Source: Multifurca ochricompacta (Eukaryota > Basidiomycota > Agaricomycetes > Russulales > Russulaceae). From it: a stretch of DNA of 64,000 nt. The position numbers and the translations under genes are program-made. The notes under the pieces were generated by a model. That model saw only the letters and a list, made by a program, of their open reading frames with translations. It made no database searches and was not told the DNA's origin. Shown piece after piece: positions 24,301 to 35,304 of the stretch; the stretch's first letter is position 1; each line of letters begins with the position of its first letter. The stretch spans positions 248,001 through 312,000 of the forward strand of contig WTXG01000013.1 in NCBI GenBank assembly GCA_022496185.1, written 5' to 3'.

Positions 24301-24810
24301 GGGATGGGTGTTGTTGGTACCTCGACAACTGTGGGAATAGCAGTTGGGGCTATAGAAACAACGGCAACAATAGGAGGAAGAGCAACAGTAGCTACGATAG
24401 CAACGGGAGGAGCAGGAGCAGGAGCAGGAGCGGGAACAGGAGCAGGAGGTACGGGAGGAGTGGTGGCACAGGTGGAGACTCCCGTACCGAGCAGCGCGGG
24501 GGTGTCAAGCCCACAGATGACTTTGGCATCGATTGCTACGTCTTCGATGACGATTACCGCTGGAGCTGGAGCAACGTCGCCTGTCGCGGATCTGCAAACG
24601 CAAACGCAGAGTCCGAAGAAGAAAAAGTCTACGCCTGGGGCAGGAACTGGCACTGGTACGAGTGCCGGCGCGGGAAGTGCAGGTTCTGGGGGTGGGAGCG
24701 GTGGTAGTGGTAGTGGTAGTGGTAGTGGTGGTGGTGGTGGTGGTGGTACAGGCAAGAAACGCGGACGTCCACCAGAAGGTCTACCACCCGTTGTTGTAGC
24801 GAGCGCATGA
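21333..24810 (+). CDS. SPT7: SAGA subunit SPT7-like, bromodomain plus histone-fold
   Basis: Structural subunit of the SAGA histone acetyltransferase complex. Start taken at ATGAAT (21333), with a donor directly after it and the exon NLLRSLANSQVKPPLSD from about 21391. The bromodomain covers about 21700-22060 (PDYHDIITTPMDFQTMLKKV, then WSNCFVYNATENHPLR; the acetyl-lysine-binding Asn is in YNA). An acidic Ser/Asp region follows, then a histone-fold (bromo-associated) domain at 23270-23600 (LALDVVSGITVEYLSNLGRT, NELEKKITNVYQEF) and the SPT7 hallmark DIGEDFLGLRELGI (23745-23790). The C-terminus is a low-complexity Ala/Gly tail ending KKRGRPPEG, an AT-hook-like motif. Two one-base frame breaks (about 22550-22610 and 23060-23130) separate otherwise conserved exons. 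At least eight introns. Confidence 0.88.
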
Positions 24811-25680
24811 GATGAGATTGAGTATGTGGGGAGAGGGAATAGAGGAGGTGTGTGAGAGGAGTGTGTGTTTAGTGAGGGAAGAAGAGGAAAAGAGAGTTTG
24901 AAATGGGGGAGAATTATATTGTTGTTGTTGTGTTGGTAACTTATTTTTTTTTTCCAGTCAAATTGCTCTTTTTTTGGGTTTGTATATACTTTTTTTTTTT
25001 TTTTCTTTTTCACCACCGTATCTCTACTTGTATAAATTCGTTTTTCTACAGGGATCTTGCATATAAATAAATATAAACATGAACACATAGAGAAGAGACT
25101 GGAAATGATCATCTATTTACCGCAGCGCAGTGCTGTAACGAGGAAATGTAAAGAGAAAATGTAAAGTAGAGAGGGAAAGGGAGAGGGAGAGGGAGAGGGA
25201 AAAGGAGAGGGAGAGAGAGAGAGAAAGGGAAAGAGGGAAAGGGAATGGAAATGTATGAGACGGCCACGACCAGTCTGGCCTGATTCCGTCAGGTTCAGGT
25301 TCAGGTTCAGGTTTTTATCGCGCCACCCGCCCACCGTCACTGTCCTTTCCTTTCATTTGTTACTACTAGGATAAGGAGAGGAAGGAATCGTAGTAGCCAT
25401 TAAAAATATATTTACTGAGGAACTGAACAAATAAATTCAGTCTAGTCTGACAACATAACGCTGTGTGTAGTGTGTGTGTGGTGTACAGCCACCAACAACC
25501 GGTTTCTTTGCTTCTTTTTGTCTTGCCAAGGCTCACCACTTGTGTGGCTTGGCTCTCTCTCTACCTTCCTCTTCATTCTTTCATATAAATAACAAGCCTC
25601 GTTTCCCCCCTTTTCCTCCTCACGACATTTTACCTAGGTGTATCCATCAACCCCCTCCCCCCTTTTGAATCTCAACATTC
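24811..25680. other. SPT7 3' region and spacer
   Basis: T-rich stretches, a (GGGAGA)n purine tract (25170-25240) and a short GGTTCA repeat (25291-25312). No gene. The promoter of the first penta-EF-hand gene lies at its right end. Confidence 0.5.
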
Positions 25681-26926
25681 ATGTCTTACGGTGGTGTACG
25701 TACAGTTCTGCCTTTGCATCCTATCTATCTCCCTCATCCCCCCCATCACCATCACCATCTTGATAGCAATACGCTCCTCCCGGATATCACGGAGCTGGCG
25801 GCTTCGCTCCCCGTCATGATCCTCCTCTCGGTGCCGATCCTCAGTACGTTCAAACTCCACGGTGGCCCCGCTTACCCGTACCTCCTCCTGACTATTTACA
25901 TTTACATTTCCCCCACCCGCACTCCTTATCGCAGGCTTTGGCAGTGGTTCGTCGCAGTTGACAGGGATAGATCGGGGCATATCTCTGTCGTCGAACTCCG
26001 TAAGTGGTCACGAATCATTTAGCAGCTTACTACAAGTTGTCCTTGCTCAACCTTTCCTCCTCCCTGTCTCTGTCGGTTATTGCTGGGTCTAGAGAGGGCG
26101 CTGATCAACGGAGATTGGTCCCGTAAGTCACTTTACACCTTTCTTTCGATCCTTTGTGGGTTGCAGACCCATTGACGACAAGAATATTGTTTTTAGAGTT
26201 TGATCTCGATACCGTCAAGCTTCTCATGAACATCTTCGTAATGATATATGGGCTTTCATATTGGCTCGCGTCTCACTGATTTTTTTTTTTTTGATTTTTT
26301 TTTCTTCCCTTGCGCGTTTATATAAAGGATACTGATCGAAGTGGCACGATTGGTTTCAATGAGGTAGGGTAACAAAAAAAAACATCCCACGACCTATCTA
26401 TCTCAACTGTCTGATCTCTTCCTCTCTTCCCCAAGTTTTCCGGTCTATGGAAATATATCAAGGTGCGTGAACTCCCCCCCCCTTCTTTTTTTTTTTTTCA
26501 TGCAGATAATAATAAAATTTTCCCCAGGATTGGCAGTCGGTATTCCATCATTTCGATCGCGATAGGTCCGGCAGTATCGATGGTCAGGAGTTTCAAGAAG
26601 CTCTACACCAATTCGGTTATAGGCTCTCCCCACAACTTTTAAATCTGTTGCAACGCAAATACGGTTCTGTACCCCTCCCTCACGCCCGCTTCATTCATTT
26701 TATTTTATTTTTTCGAACTTATACTCAAATTAGACGTTAAAGGTTCTATCCGGGTGTTGGGGGGCCTCAGACGGGTCATCCTGGGATCACTTTCGACCGC
26801 TTCGTGCGCGCATGCGTCGTCGTTAAGCAGATCACGGAATCGTTCGCTGCGCTCGACACCGATCGTGATGGTTGGGTACAGGTCAACTATGACCAGTTTA
26901 TGGAGACCGTTTTGACGTTACCTTGA
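25681..26926 (+). CDS. Penta-EF-hand calcium-binding protein (ALG-2/peflin family), copy 1
   Basis: Cytosolic Ca2+ sensor of the PEF family, which couples calcium to membrane traffic and cell-death-related complexes. N-terminus MSYGG, then an exon QYAPPGYHGAGGF: the Gly/Tyr/Pro-rich tail typical of peflin. EF-hands: DRDRSGHISVVEL (about 25965), DTDRSGTIGFNE (26329), DRDRSGSIDGQE (26558) and a C-terminal DTDRDGWVQVNY (about 26857). The protein ends TVLTLP with stop 26924-26926. About eight introns, the smallest exons being only about 30 bp (such as FSGLWKYIK). In the Gly/Pro-rich link before GITFDRF (26733-26790) the frame seems to lack one base or uses a splice I did not resolve. A paralogue follows 1 kb downstream on the same strand. 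Confidence 0.88.
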
Positions 26927-27931
26927 AGTCTCATAAAATTTTGTGTGTATTGTGCGAGTGGGAGATGAGGATAAAGCGCGCGCGGGGGGGGGGGGGTTGA
27001 TTGTACTGAGAAAGGTGCTTCTGTGTGTATGTGTATATGAATTGTTGGTGAAGGGAAGCGCTGCCGATTAGTATATGTGAAACTATCGAGTTTTGAGTTA
27101 ATATAAAAATCATGACTGCTTACTCACTCGCTCACTCACTCACTCACTCACTCACACTCTTAACTCTCCGAACCAAGCGGAATATTGTGCAAGAAGTAGT
27201 GTGACTAAAATTTTAGGGAGGGAAGAGGAGGACGGAGGGGAGGGGATTCCGACATATTTATAATTAATTAACCTACACTTTCACCGCCCCCTCCCCCTCC
27301 CCCTTTTTTTTTCTGTCAGTCCCTACACAGAAGTTGGAGTCAGACGTGAAGAGAAGAGATGGGCCCATCCATCTCCATCCATCTCCATTTGCTCTTCTCT
27401 GTCTTTCCAGGGCGGGCGGGCGGGCGACAGGCGGTGCGGTTTGTGTTGAGGTTGAACATAATTAATAATTAATTGTCACTTGTCACTTGTCACGAAATTG
27501 TGTGGTGTGGTGTGGGTGGCTTGGTTGTGTCACACAACCAGGTTTTGGGTTGTGTGTGCTGTGTTTTTATTGTTTAATATGGTTAGAACGGACTCAACGA
27601 GTTATAAAAGTGTTTGGCTTTCTCTTCAATTCAATTCACTTTCACTTCACTTCACATAAATCCCATACAGCCGCAGTATATGCATTGGTCCGGGGGGGGG
27701 TATAGGATATTTCTGATTGGATTGGTGCGGATTACCGGTATTGCTGATTTGAGAATCGCAACATTATCTTTTTTGTTTTTGTTTTTGGCTGTGCATTGTT
27801 CGCGCACGCGATACACACACATATATATATATGAGCTGGTGGTATACCATCCAACTCAACCTACAACCCTGAGCAGCACTGCCGAGCACCGAGCACTTTT
27901 ACTCTAACCCCCATCCCACTGACTCACTAGT
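26927..27931. other. Spacer between the two PEF genes
   Basis: Contains a G-run (26984-26997), a (TCAC)n microsatellite at about 27122-27155, a C/T-rich block with GGCGGGCGGGCGGGCG near 27410 and repeated TTAATTAAT. It includes the presumed promoter of copy 2; a small-repeat AC/AT tract lies at 27809-27832. Confidence 0.55.
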
Positions 27932-29461
27932 ATGTCCTTCGTACATGTAAGCACTCACAACCTCTTCTCTCCCAACCGCTGCCGCCGCCACTCTAAATCT
28001 AACTTTCTCTTGCTACTGCTTCCACCTCAACACCACCCCCCCCCCCATCCATAGAGCTACAATCGCACGCAATACGGTAGTAACGTTCCTACCACCAATA
28101 ATTCCCCTGTTGCTGGCGCAGCCGCAGCAGTAGCACGCTATAATAACCCAAGTTCTCATCACTCACGATATCCTGCTACTAGCGAGGCAGGTGGCTTTAC
28201 CTTCGTGAAGGATACAGTCACGCAGCCACTATTATTACCACCACCGGGTGCCAATCCTAAGTAAGTCCGTTTATGTCCCAATGGGGTTAGTACCAACTTG
28301 TGAAAATGGATGGATTGATTTTATTTTCCCTTTTTTTTTTTTTTTGTAAGACTTTGGTCTTGGTTCATCTCGGTGGATACAGATCGGTCGGGGAGCATCT
28401 CTCCAATTGAATTACGTGAGTGGGTGACGGTGCCTTCCCCCCCCCTACCTCCTCCAAAGAGTAACTGAGGGTGAATGGTATTCTTCGCAGAGAGTGTGTT
28501 GGTCAATGGAGATTGGACTCGTACGTTTTTTTTTTTTTTGGGATTTTAAGGGTGCTCAAACCTAACTTCATCTTGTTTTTTTTTTTTAGCTTTTGACCTT
28601 GATACCGTGAAGCTCCTCATGAGCCTTTTTGTGAGTCCTTTTGACAGTCGTGTTTTTTTTTTTTTTTAAAAAAACCGCTTTTAATTTCCTTATCTACCGA
28701 TGTGGTATTTACTTCTCTTTGCTCAGGATGCGGATCGGACTGGTGATATCAATTTTAACGAGGTAAGCAGCGAATACATTTTTCTTCGCAGAGTCCAGGT
28801 CCTCATCTCTTCTCTCTCTCTCTCGTTACTTTTTTTTCGTTAAATTATCAAATCTAGTTTTCTGGTCTTTGGAGATACATCGAGGTCTGTTTTTTTTTTT
28901 TTTCTTTTTTCATATGTTTGTATATATGCTCGCGTGCAGCGATTTACTGTAGCGCCCGCGCCGCGTTTTTTTTTTTTTAGGACTGGCAACACGTGTTTCG
29001 ACATTTCGACCGGGATGAGTCTGGTACCATTGATGGTTCAGAGCTTCAGAGTGCCTTGAGTCAGTTCGGCCTCAAATTACCGCAACATTTACTTTTGCTT
29101 CTCGTGGACAAATTCGGTGAGCACCTCCCCCCCCCCCTCTCAGTTTCAAAACCAAAAATAGAAGTCAAACGAATTGAAATTGTTTTTTTTATTCTTTCTT
29201 TCTTTCTTTCTTTCTTTGGGCTGACTCATGATCTCATTGGTTGGGTATTATTTTTTTTTTTTTTAAAAATGACTAGCTTCTTCTCCACAAGGGTATGAAG
29301 TGAATGTAGAACAACAAACGATCACCTTTGACAGGTTCATGCGTGCCTGTGTGTTTGTCAAACAATTCACCGGGGCGTTCGCCAGTCTCGACAAGAACAA
29401 GGACGGATGGGTTCAAGTGAACTATGAAACATTTTTAAGCGTCTGCTTCTCCTTGCCTTGA
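27932..29461 (+). CDS. Penta-EF-hand calcium-binding protein, copy 2
   Basis: Paralogue of the preceding gene with the same exon pattern. Start MSFVH at 27932, then an Asn/Pro/Ala-rich tail (SYNRTQYGSN) that differs from copy 1. EF-hands: DTDRSGSISPIEL (about 28376), DADRTGDINFNE (about 28728), DRDESGTIDGSE (29009) and DKNKDGWVQVNY (29391). The helical block FDLDTVKLLM is shared with copy 1. Stop 29459-29461 after FSLP. All exons join in frame by eye. The loop residues needed for Ca2+ (positions 1, 3, 5 and 12) are present in the first three hands. Tandem duplication in place is the simplest origin. Introns contain long T-runs. Confidence 0.9.
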
Positions 29462-32082
29462 AAGTTTTTGGGTGTGGGTTCCGGGGAGGGGGGGGGGGGG
29501 AGTATTAAAAAGCGCCATCATCACCACCCACTATTACATCTACTACTACTACCGCTAACTTGAGTTAACTTTTTTTTTTTTTTCTTTTTTTCCCTCCCTC
29601 TCCCCTTTATACCTCCAGCATGTTGTTCGAGCTAGGAGTGGACAAAATGAACGCACGAGCATAAATAGTAAAAAGTAGAAGTGTGATAATGTGTGTGTTC
29701 TCGTCGCACAGCGGTTTAAATTGTCTTTTTTGAACCAAACCCAACCCAACCAACCAACCAAGGTTGCATTGTACATATTCATATTTTATTTTATTTTATT
29801 TTTTAGGATGCGAAAACAAATCCCCGTCTCATGACGAGCTTGAAGTTGTTGGGGGGGGGGGGGGGATGCGTGTGATGACCTGGTAAAGAAAAAGAAAAGA
29901 AAAAACAAAACTCGCGGAGGACTTTTTTTTTTTTAAGCTCTCAAAAGAAAAACCCCGAGCTAACAAGTCTTTTCTTTCTTTTCTTTTTTTTTTTTTTGGA
30001 AGGTTGTTAGGTCCTTTCAACGTGTGACACACACACACATACACGTCAAAAATATCTTTTACGTGAGCGGAGGGATAATGGGGGGTAATAAATAAATAAA
30101 GAACTCCTGACTCAACAAGTACCGCTTGCAAAATTATTTGTTTTTTGAACGATTCAAGTTCGAGGATAGAGCATGGAATGGCGAGGGCCAAATGCCCCAG
30201 GTAGGTGTGCCCAGGTCCTCTCGGGTGGCGAGGCGAGGGTCCACCCCCCCCCCCCACCCACACACACGTTGCCGGAGACGAAATGAAAATTCAAACAAAA
30301 AAAATGAAACCGATTCTCGTTTCAGAGGAATAAATGCAAAAAAAAAAAAAAATATTGAAGATTGGAAAAAGGGGAAAAAGCCTAGGCAAGGTAATAGTGC
30401 TTGATCTAGACCCTTGGAACAACGACGATAGGTTGACGGCTTCCAGGGAAAAAGAGACAGAGCAAGTTGTCATGGATTTGTGGAAGTGAGGCGATCAGAG
30501 AGCTACGAATAACCCACGTGAAAATATCGCCAAAAGTGCATTGGGGGGAGGGAGACGAATCCTGGACCTTAGCAAGGAATTACCTATATTAGTCAGGGCT
30601 AGTGTGATTCGTCAGTCCCCCCCCCCCCCCCTAAGTGGGAAAATTCGATTTAATCAAAAGTTCCTAGTTCAGGTTAGCCTTTGAAGTTGGTATTTGGTAT
30701 TCGTGGGTCAGGAAGTAGGGCATTACACCACGTCGCCAGCGAGCCGGGTAACGCTCAAAGTTCGGGAAATGTTGTACTCTGCTCTATTCCCGATCAAAAT
30801 CCCGCAGAATTTTAATCAATTAACGAAAAAAAAAGATGAACGAATAGTGCCTATAAAAGTGTTCGTCCATGTATGGGGGAAAGGGGAGGGGGGGTGGGTG
30901 GGTGGGTGAAAACATCCCATCATTCCCAGAGTCAGTATGATGGCTATTAAGAGTCAGATTAAGAGGAGGCCGTCCAGTGGCACGCCAAGAAACGGCGCAA
31001 TCAGTATCTGAGTCGGCGTGTCCATAAGATCGACAGTCTAGAGGACATAGAAGTTATCGTATGGCGCCCCCCCCCCCCCCCGTGATGTGACGAGGTTGCC
31101 AAGGATGAAATTCTCTGAGAAACATGATTTCGCCTCTAAGTTTACAGAGGAGGGAGAGACCAAGGTGACGGACCCGAAAAAAAAAAGAGCCAGGAATGAT
31201 AGGGATGTCATAGCTACTGCTCTGAGCACAAGCTCGAGAAAAAACTGGGCAAAATCTCTCAGACTGCCCCAGCCACCCCCAGCCACTTAGCCACTCGATA
31301 TTAAATGGCCGCTCGTCTCCGCTCATATATTTCAAGCTCAGTTTTATTTATCGACCTTGACTAACTCATACCTACACTCACTTCTCATTCGACTTGGTCT
31401 TTAACCTGTCGTATCCTAATCGGTGTATTTAATGATCTGTGTGTCTTTTATCGTGAATAGCAGCAACCTATCTCTCATATTTCCAACGTGTGAACAAGTA
31501 AGAAGTGAATTCAAGACAAGACCTCTCTCTTGCTTCTTTATGCTTCTCATCTTTCGAGTTCGAGTTCGCTGTTTCTTTGCTTTTGCATTTGTGGTTGCTC
31601 AACTCACTATTGTCTCTTCCTAAACTCAAATCTCAAAACCCTTTCCATTGTTCCAATTGCTGCTCTCGCTTACACGCAACACTACACCTCACCCTACACC
31701 ACCATGCTCGGCGACACTCTCGGCCTTCGCGGTCTCGGGCTTCTGTCATGATCCCTTCTTCCGCTTATCGAAGACTCGACTCGACTTTTGCTTCGAAATC
31801 ACACGGACTTGAGAATTCGCGCACTGTCATTGGCACGGCCGCGAAAGTTCATGGAGACCATAACCCCAATTGTACGCTCACACACAGAATCGAAAAATCA
31901 TATGCATATAGATCATCAAAAGGTAATTACGTCCTTAACGCCCACACAAGGCACGTCTAAACGTGCATCAGAGAGTGGTGCCGATTATGGGACGGTTTCT
32001 TGCTGATCCCCATGGTTCAGCATGGTAGCCCCCACCCCATGTAAGAAATATAAAAGCATATTCATCCAAGGCCGCCGCTTTC
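29462..32082. other. Long gene-poor spacer with homopolymer runs
   Basis: Many G, C and T runs (29849-29864, 30243-30255, 30617-30631, 31067-31080). Open frames are short and low-complexity. 31620-31960 contains an open stretch of about 150 codons without recognisable similarity. No RNA gene found. The last 100 bp precede the P450 start. Confidence 0.5.
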
Positions 32083-34163
32083 ATGCCAATGACCGCTCAA
32101 CATTCGCCCGAATACTTCACATACACTCGGATACTTGACCGTGACGATCCATTCTACTACATCTTTGGCGTTACTGCCTTCCTCGGCTTTATAATCTGGT
32201 TCATAATCTATCTCTCCAAGAGGTCATACCGTAACCTTCCCCCGGGTCCCAGAGGTTTCCCCTTCATAGGTAATGTTCTACACGCCGCGGATCGAAGTTG
32301 GTTGGCTTCACCAGAACGCAAGAATGAATACGGTGAGACTCCGCTCTACCTCTACCGATACATGCTTACTACCTTCTAGGCGAACTAATGTATATCAGCG
32401 CTCTTGGGAAGAGCATCCTCGTTCTTAACAGTCAACGTGTCACCATAGATCTTCTCGAGAAGCGATCCAACTTGTATTCAGATAGGCCACGTTACATCGC
32501 CGCAGGCGATTACATGACAGAGAACTTATCGTTCACCTTTTCACCATACGATGACCTGTACGCTACAGCGATCAGCTCTCGGATATATAATCTTGCTTGT
32601 TGACCCCCCCCCCCCCCTTTAGATGGCGTCGCTTTCGTCGCGCTTCGGTGGATAGCTTCTCCAAGTCCGCCATATCACGCTTTCACCCTATCCAGAATCG
32701 TGAGGCGATAATGCTGGCGCTTGCGCTCATGAAGAGTCCTTCCGCTCTGGAGAAACACTTCCAGCGACACATATCATCCACCTACTGTCTGTCAACTATC
32801 GCCATCCACCTGTACAGTCGGAAGACGACCCTATGATCGTGGCTATAGCCGATCAAGTGGGGCGATTGTTGCACGAAATTGAGCCAGGAGTGCGTCTGGT
32901 CGAGTATTTCCCTTGGTTGAGGTATATTCCTAGTAGGTGTGTAAGTACCTTGCGAGTCGTCGTGAAGAGGATTTGTCTCCTTACCATGTTCGTTCCGTAG
33001 ATTGGCTGAGTGGAAGCGAAACGCACAATACTGGTATAAACACGACTCGTTGAGGTTTGAAGGCCTTGTCAAAAAGGTTGTGGATGACTTGGTACGTGCT
33101 CCGCCACCCGCTCCTGCAGGGGTGGAGATGTCTGATCCTGGTTGTTGTTGATTATCGAGCAATCAGGCAAATGGAATTGATCGGCCGAGCTTTTGCGCAA
33201 GCCTGATCAAAAATCAAAGTAAACACAACCTGTCGGAACGCGAGCGTGCCTGGCTTACGGGTGACATGATGTACGTATAACATTAGCCATGTACTTCCTT
33301 TCAGGACCCACCAAAAGATTTTCTGAGCGGAGGACCCACTCGATTATAGTATTGCCGGTACTGAGGCAACGTCGACTACGCTTCAATGGTGGCTCCTCGC
33401 CATGCTTGCGTACCCAGACGTCCAAGCACGTGCCCACGCCGAGCTCGACGAAGTCGTCGGCTATGCTCGCCCGCCGACCTTTGCCGATCTACCCTCCCTC
33501 CCATATATCTGTGCGATGGTCCAAGAGACGTTGCGGTGGGGGGTGATCGTACCTTTTGCCCTCCCGCATGTTTCCACTGCCGATGACTGGTACGAGGGAA
33601 TGTATATCCCAAAGGGCACGATCTGCCTTCCGAACGTGCGAGTGCTTAATCGTGATCCGAATGTGTTCGGGAAGGACGTCGAGCGGTTCGAACCGGCCAG
33701 GTATTTGAACTACGAGAAGGAGAAGGGGAAGGGGAAGGAGGCAGTGGATGAGGACGAGGACGAGGAGAAGGGTATGGTGAAGATCAAGTCTAAGGTGCCG
33801 CCCATGATGGAAAGACGAGAGATCGGTCATGGGACGTTTGGGTTTGGGAGACGGGTGTGTATTGGTAAGCACCTCGCGGAGGGGATTCTAGCGATTGATT
33901 TTGCGACGGTACTTTGGGCGATACGATTTGAGCGTGCCGAACATGCAAAACAAACGGAGTTGGACGTGCATACCCTTGTCCGTTCAGACCTGACGATGTA
34001 ATGTGTTCCCTGCCCTCCCCAACCTCACTCCTTTGCCAAAAATCCACTTACCTTAACTCCACTGGGGTTATCTAGCCGACCAGCTCCTTTCGAATATAGG
34101 GCACTTCCCCGTTTTCCGGAGGCTGGCGCTTTGCTCAAGGAAGCACTGGAATTGTACGAATGA
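32083..34163 (+). CDS. Cytochrome P450, O-methylsterigmatocystin-oxidoreductase-like; one frameshift
   Basis: Membrane-anchored haem monooxygenase of fungal secondary metabolism or detoxification. N-terminal membrane helix (IFGVTAFLGFIIWFIIYL) is followed by the PPGPRGFPFIGN hinge. I-helix AGTEATSTT (about 33351-33377), ExxR in QETLRWGVIVPF (about 33522) and haem loop FGFGRRVCIG (33838-33867, Cys ligand at about 33859). The I-helix exon is reached by an intron from about 33271 to 33346, which joins GDMI to IAGTEATS. An unusual Lys/Glu/Asp-rich insertion (33712-33790) lies before the haem region. The last intron (about 34000-34072) leads to RPAPFEYRALPRFPEAG and the stop at 34163. One base is missing near 32772-32784, between FQRH and LSVNYRHPP. 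Otherwise complete. Substrate unknown. Confidence 0.85.
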
Positions 34164-35304
34164 ATCAAAAACAGGGGGGGGGTGGGGTTTATCATCAAAA
34201 AAAGATTTCTTGTATTCCTGTAGCCATGGTACCGATGCCTCGAAGAATTTTAGCCTTTCCCCCCCTCACCTACCCTTTCTTCCTCCTCTCTTTCCGTTTC
34301 CTAAATGGTTGTGGTAATGAACGCAGCTGAGGTTAGATAAGCGCTACCTAAACGGGTAGCAAGATAATTCAGTTGTGAATGGTCAAAACTGAAGTGTACA
34401 CTACAGAAATAATGTCCTTAAATACTGTAAAGAGTGTGCTGTGCTATGGTCATAAAGGATTGTATCTTTACTCATAAGTAATCATAATAAACGAGTGGAA
34501 TGTCAGTAAGTATATCACAATGTCCACTTAACTCCGTCTTGCACTGGCAACTCCGGTCACCTCTGATCCGTTACCGGCTCAACATAGGGTACGCGGTGAA
34601 CCTTGTGTCTTTTAGTCCTATCACACCCTTGTTCACCACTTAGCGAGGGATCCATGAGGGAAGGTATCGCTCTTGATTATAGAGGGGTGCCAGCGAATTT
34701 GCAGTGACCCACTGCCGAGCTCAGTGGACAGGGACAGCGGAGGTATTTTTAAATTTAATTATGTGCAACCGATTACCGTCGTCCGGCCCAGGCCCGGGAT
34801 AAGTCAGATTTCGACGAAACCGACGACCGATGACCGACGATCGACAACACACGCGACGGTTAACGTTGACCGACCTTTAGAACCATGCTTCAATGAAATT
34901 CCAATACCAGCACCACACAACCGTTCGAGGGGGAAACTGATAGCCGGGAGCATAGAAGGAATCGAGCTATACTGAACCAACCCAAGACCGAGAAATTACT
35001 TAGTTTTTGTCATCCCCACTAGCTGAGATGGGTGTGTGGGTGTGTGTGTGTTCCTTCTTTCGTGTAAAGATATATATGAATGGATGTAGTACAAGTTGTC
35101 AAGGAAAGTAAACTAAAAAAAAAAGTCATCATTAAAGGACCTCAGACACGCGTGGCTCCCCGCAACAAGCGAGATAAGAGAGAAAAAAAATTAGTAAAAT
35201 TACCCTTTCCTTGCTTCGAAGGCATTTCCCGCTTTTTTTTTTCCCGCCCCCCTTTTCCTTTCTCACCCTTCCCCTTCCCCTTCCCCTCCCCATCTTTTTC
35301 TTTT
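34164..35304. repeat. Spacer with second copy of repeat family R2
   Basis: About 34310-34600 resembles 12290-12480 (shared AGTTGTGAATGG, ACTGTAAAGAGTGTGCTGTG, TAAAGGATTG and a TGATCCGTTACCGGCTC segment). From 34760 to 34870 there is a run of related CGACCGA/GACGATCGAC words. 35200-35310 is C/T-rich. No gene. Confidence 0.45.

Noticed and set aside
24051..25112. 353-codon minus-strand open frame
   Set aside because: It is the antisense of the SPT7 C-terminal exon and its T-rich 3' flank; the plus strand has a coherent SPT7 reading.
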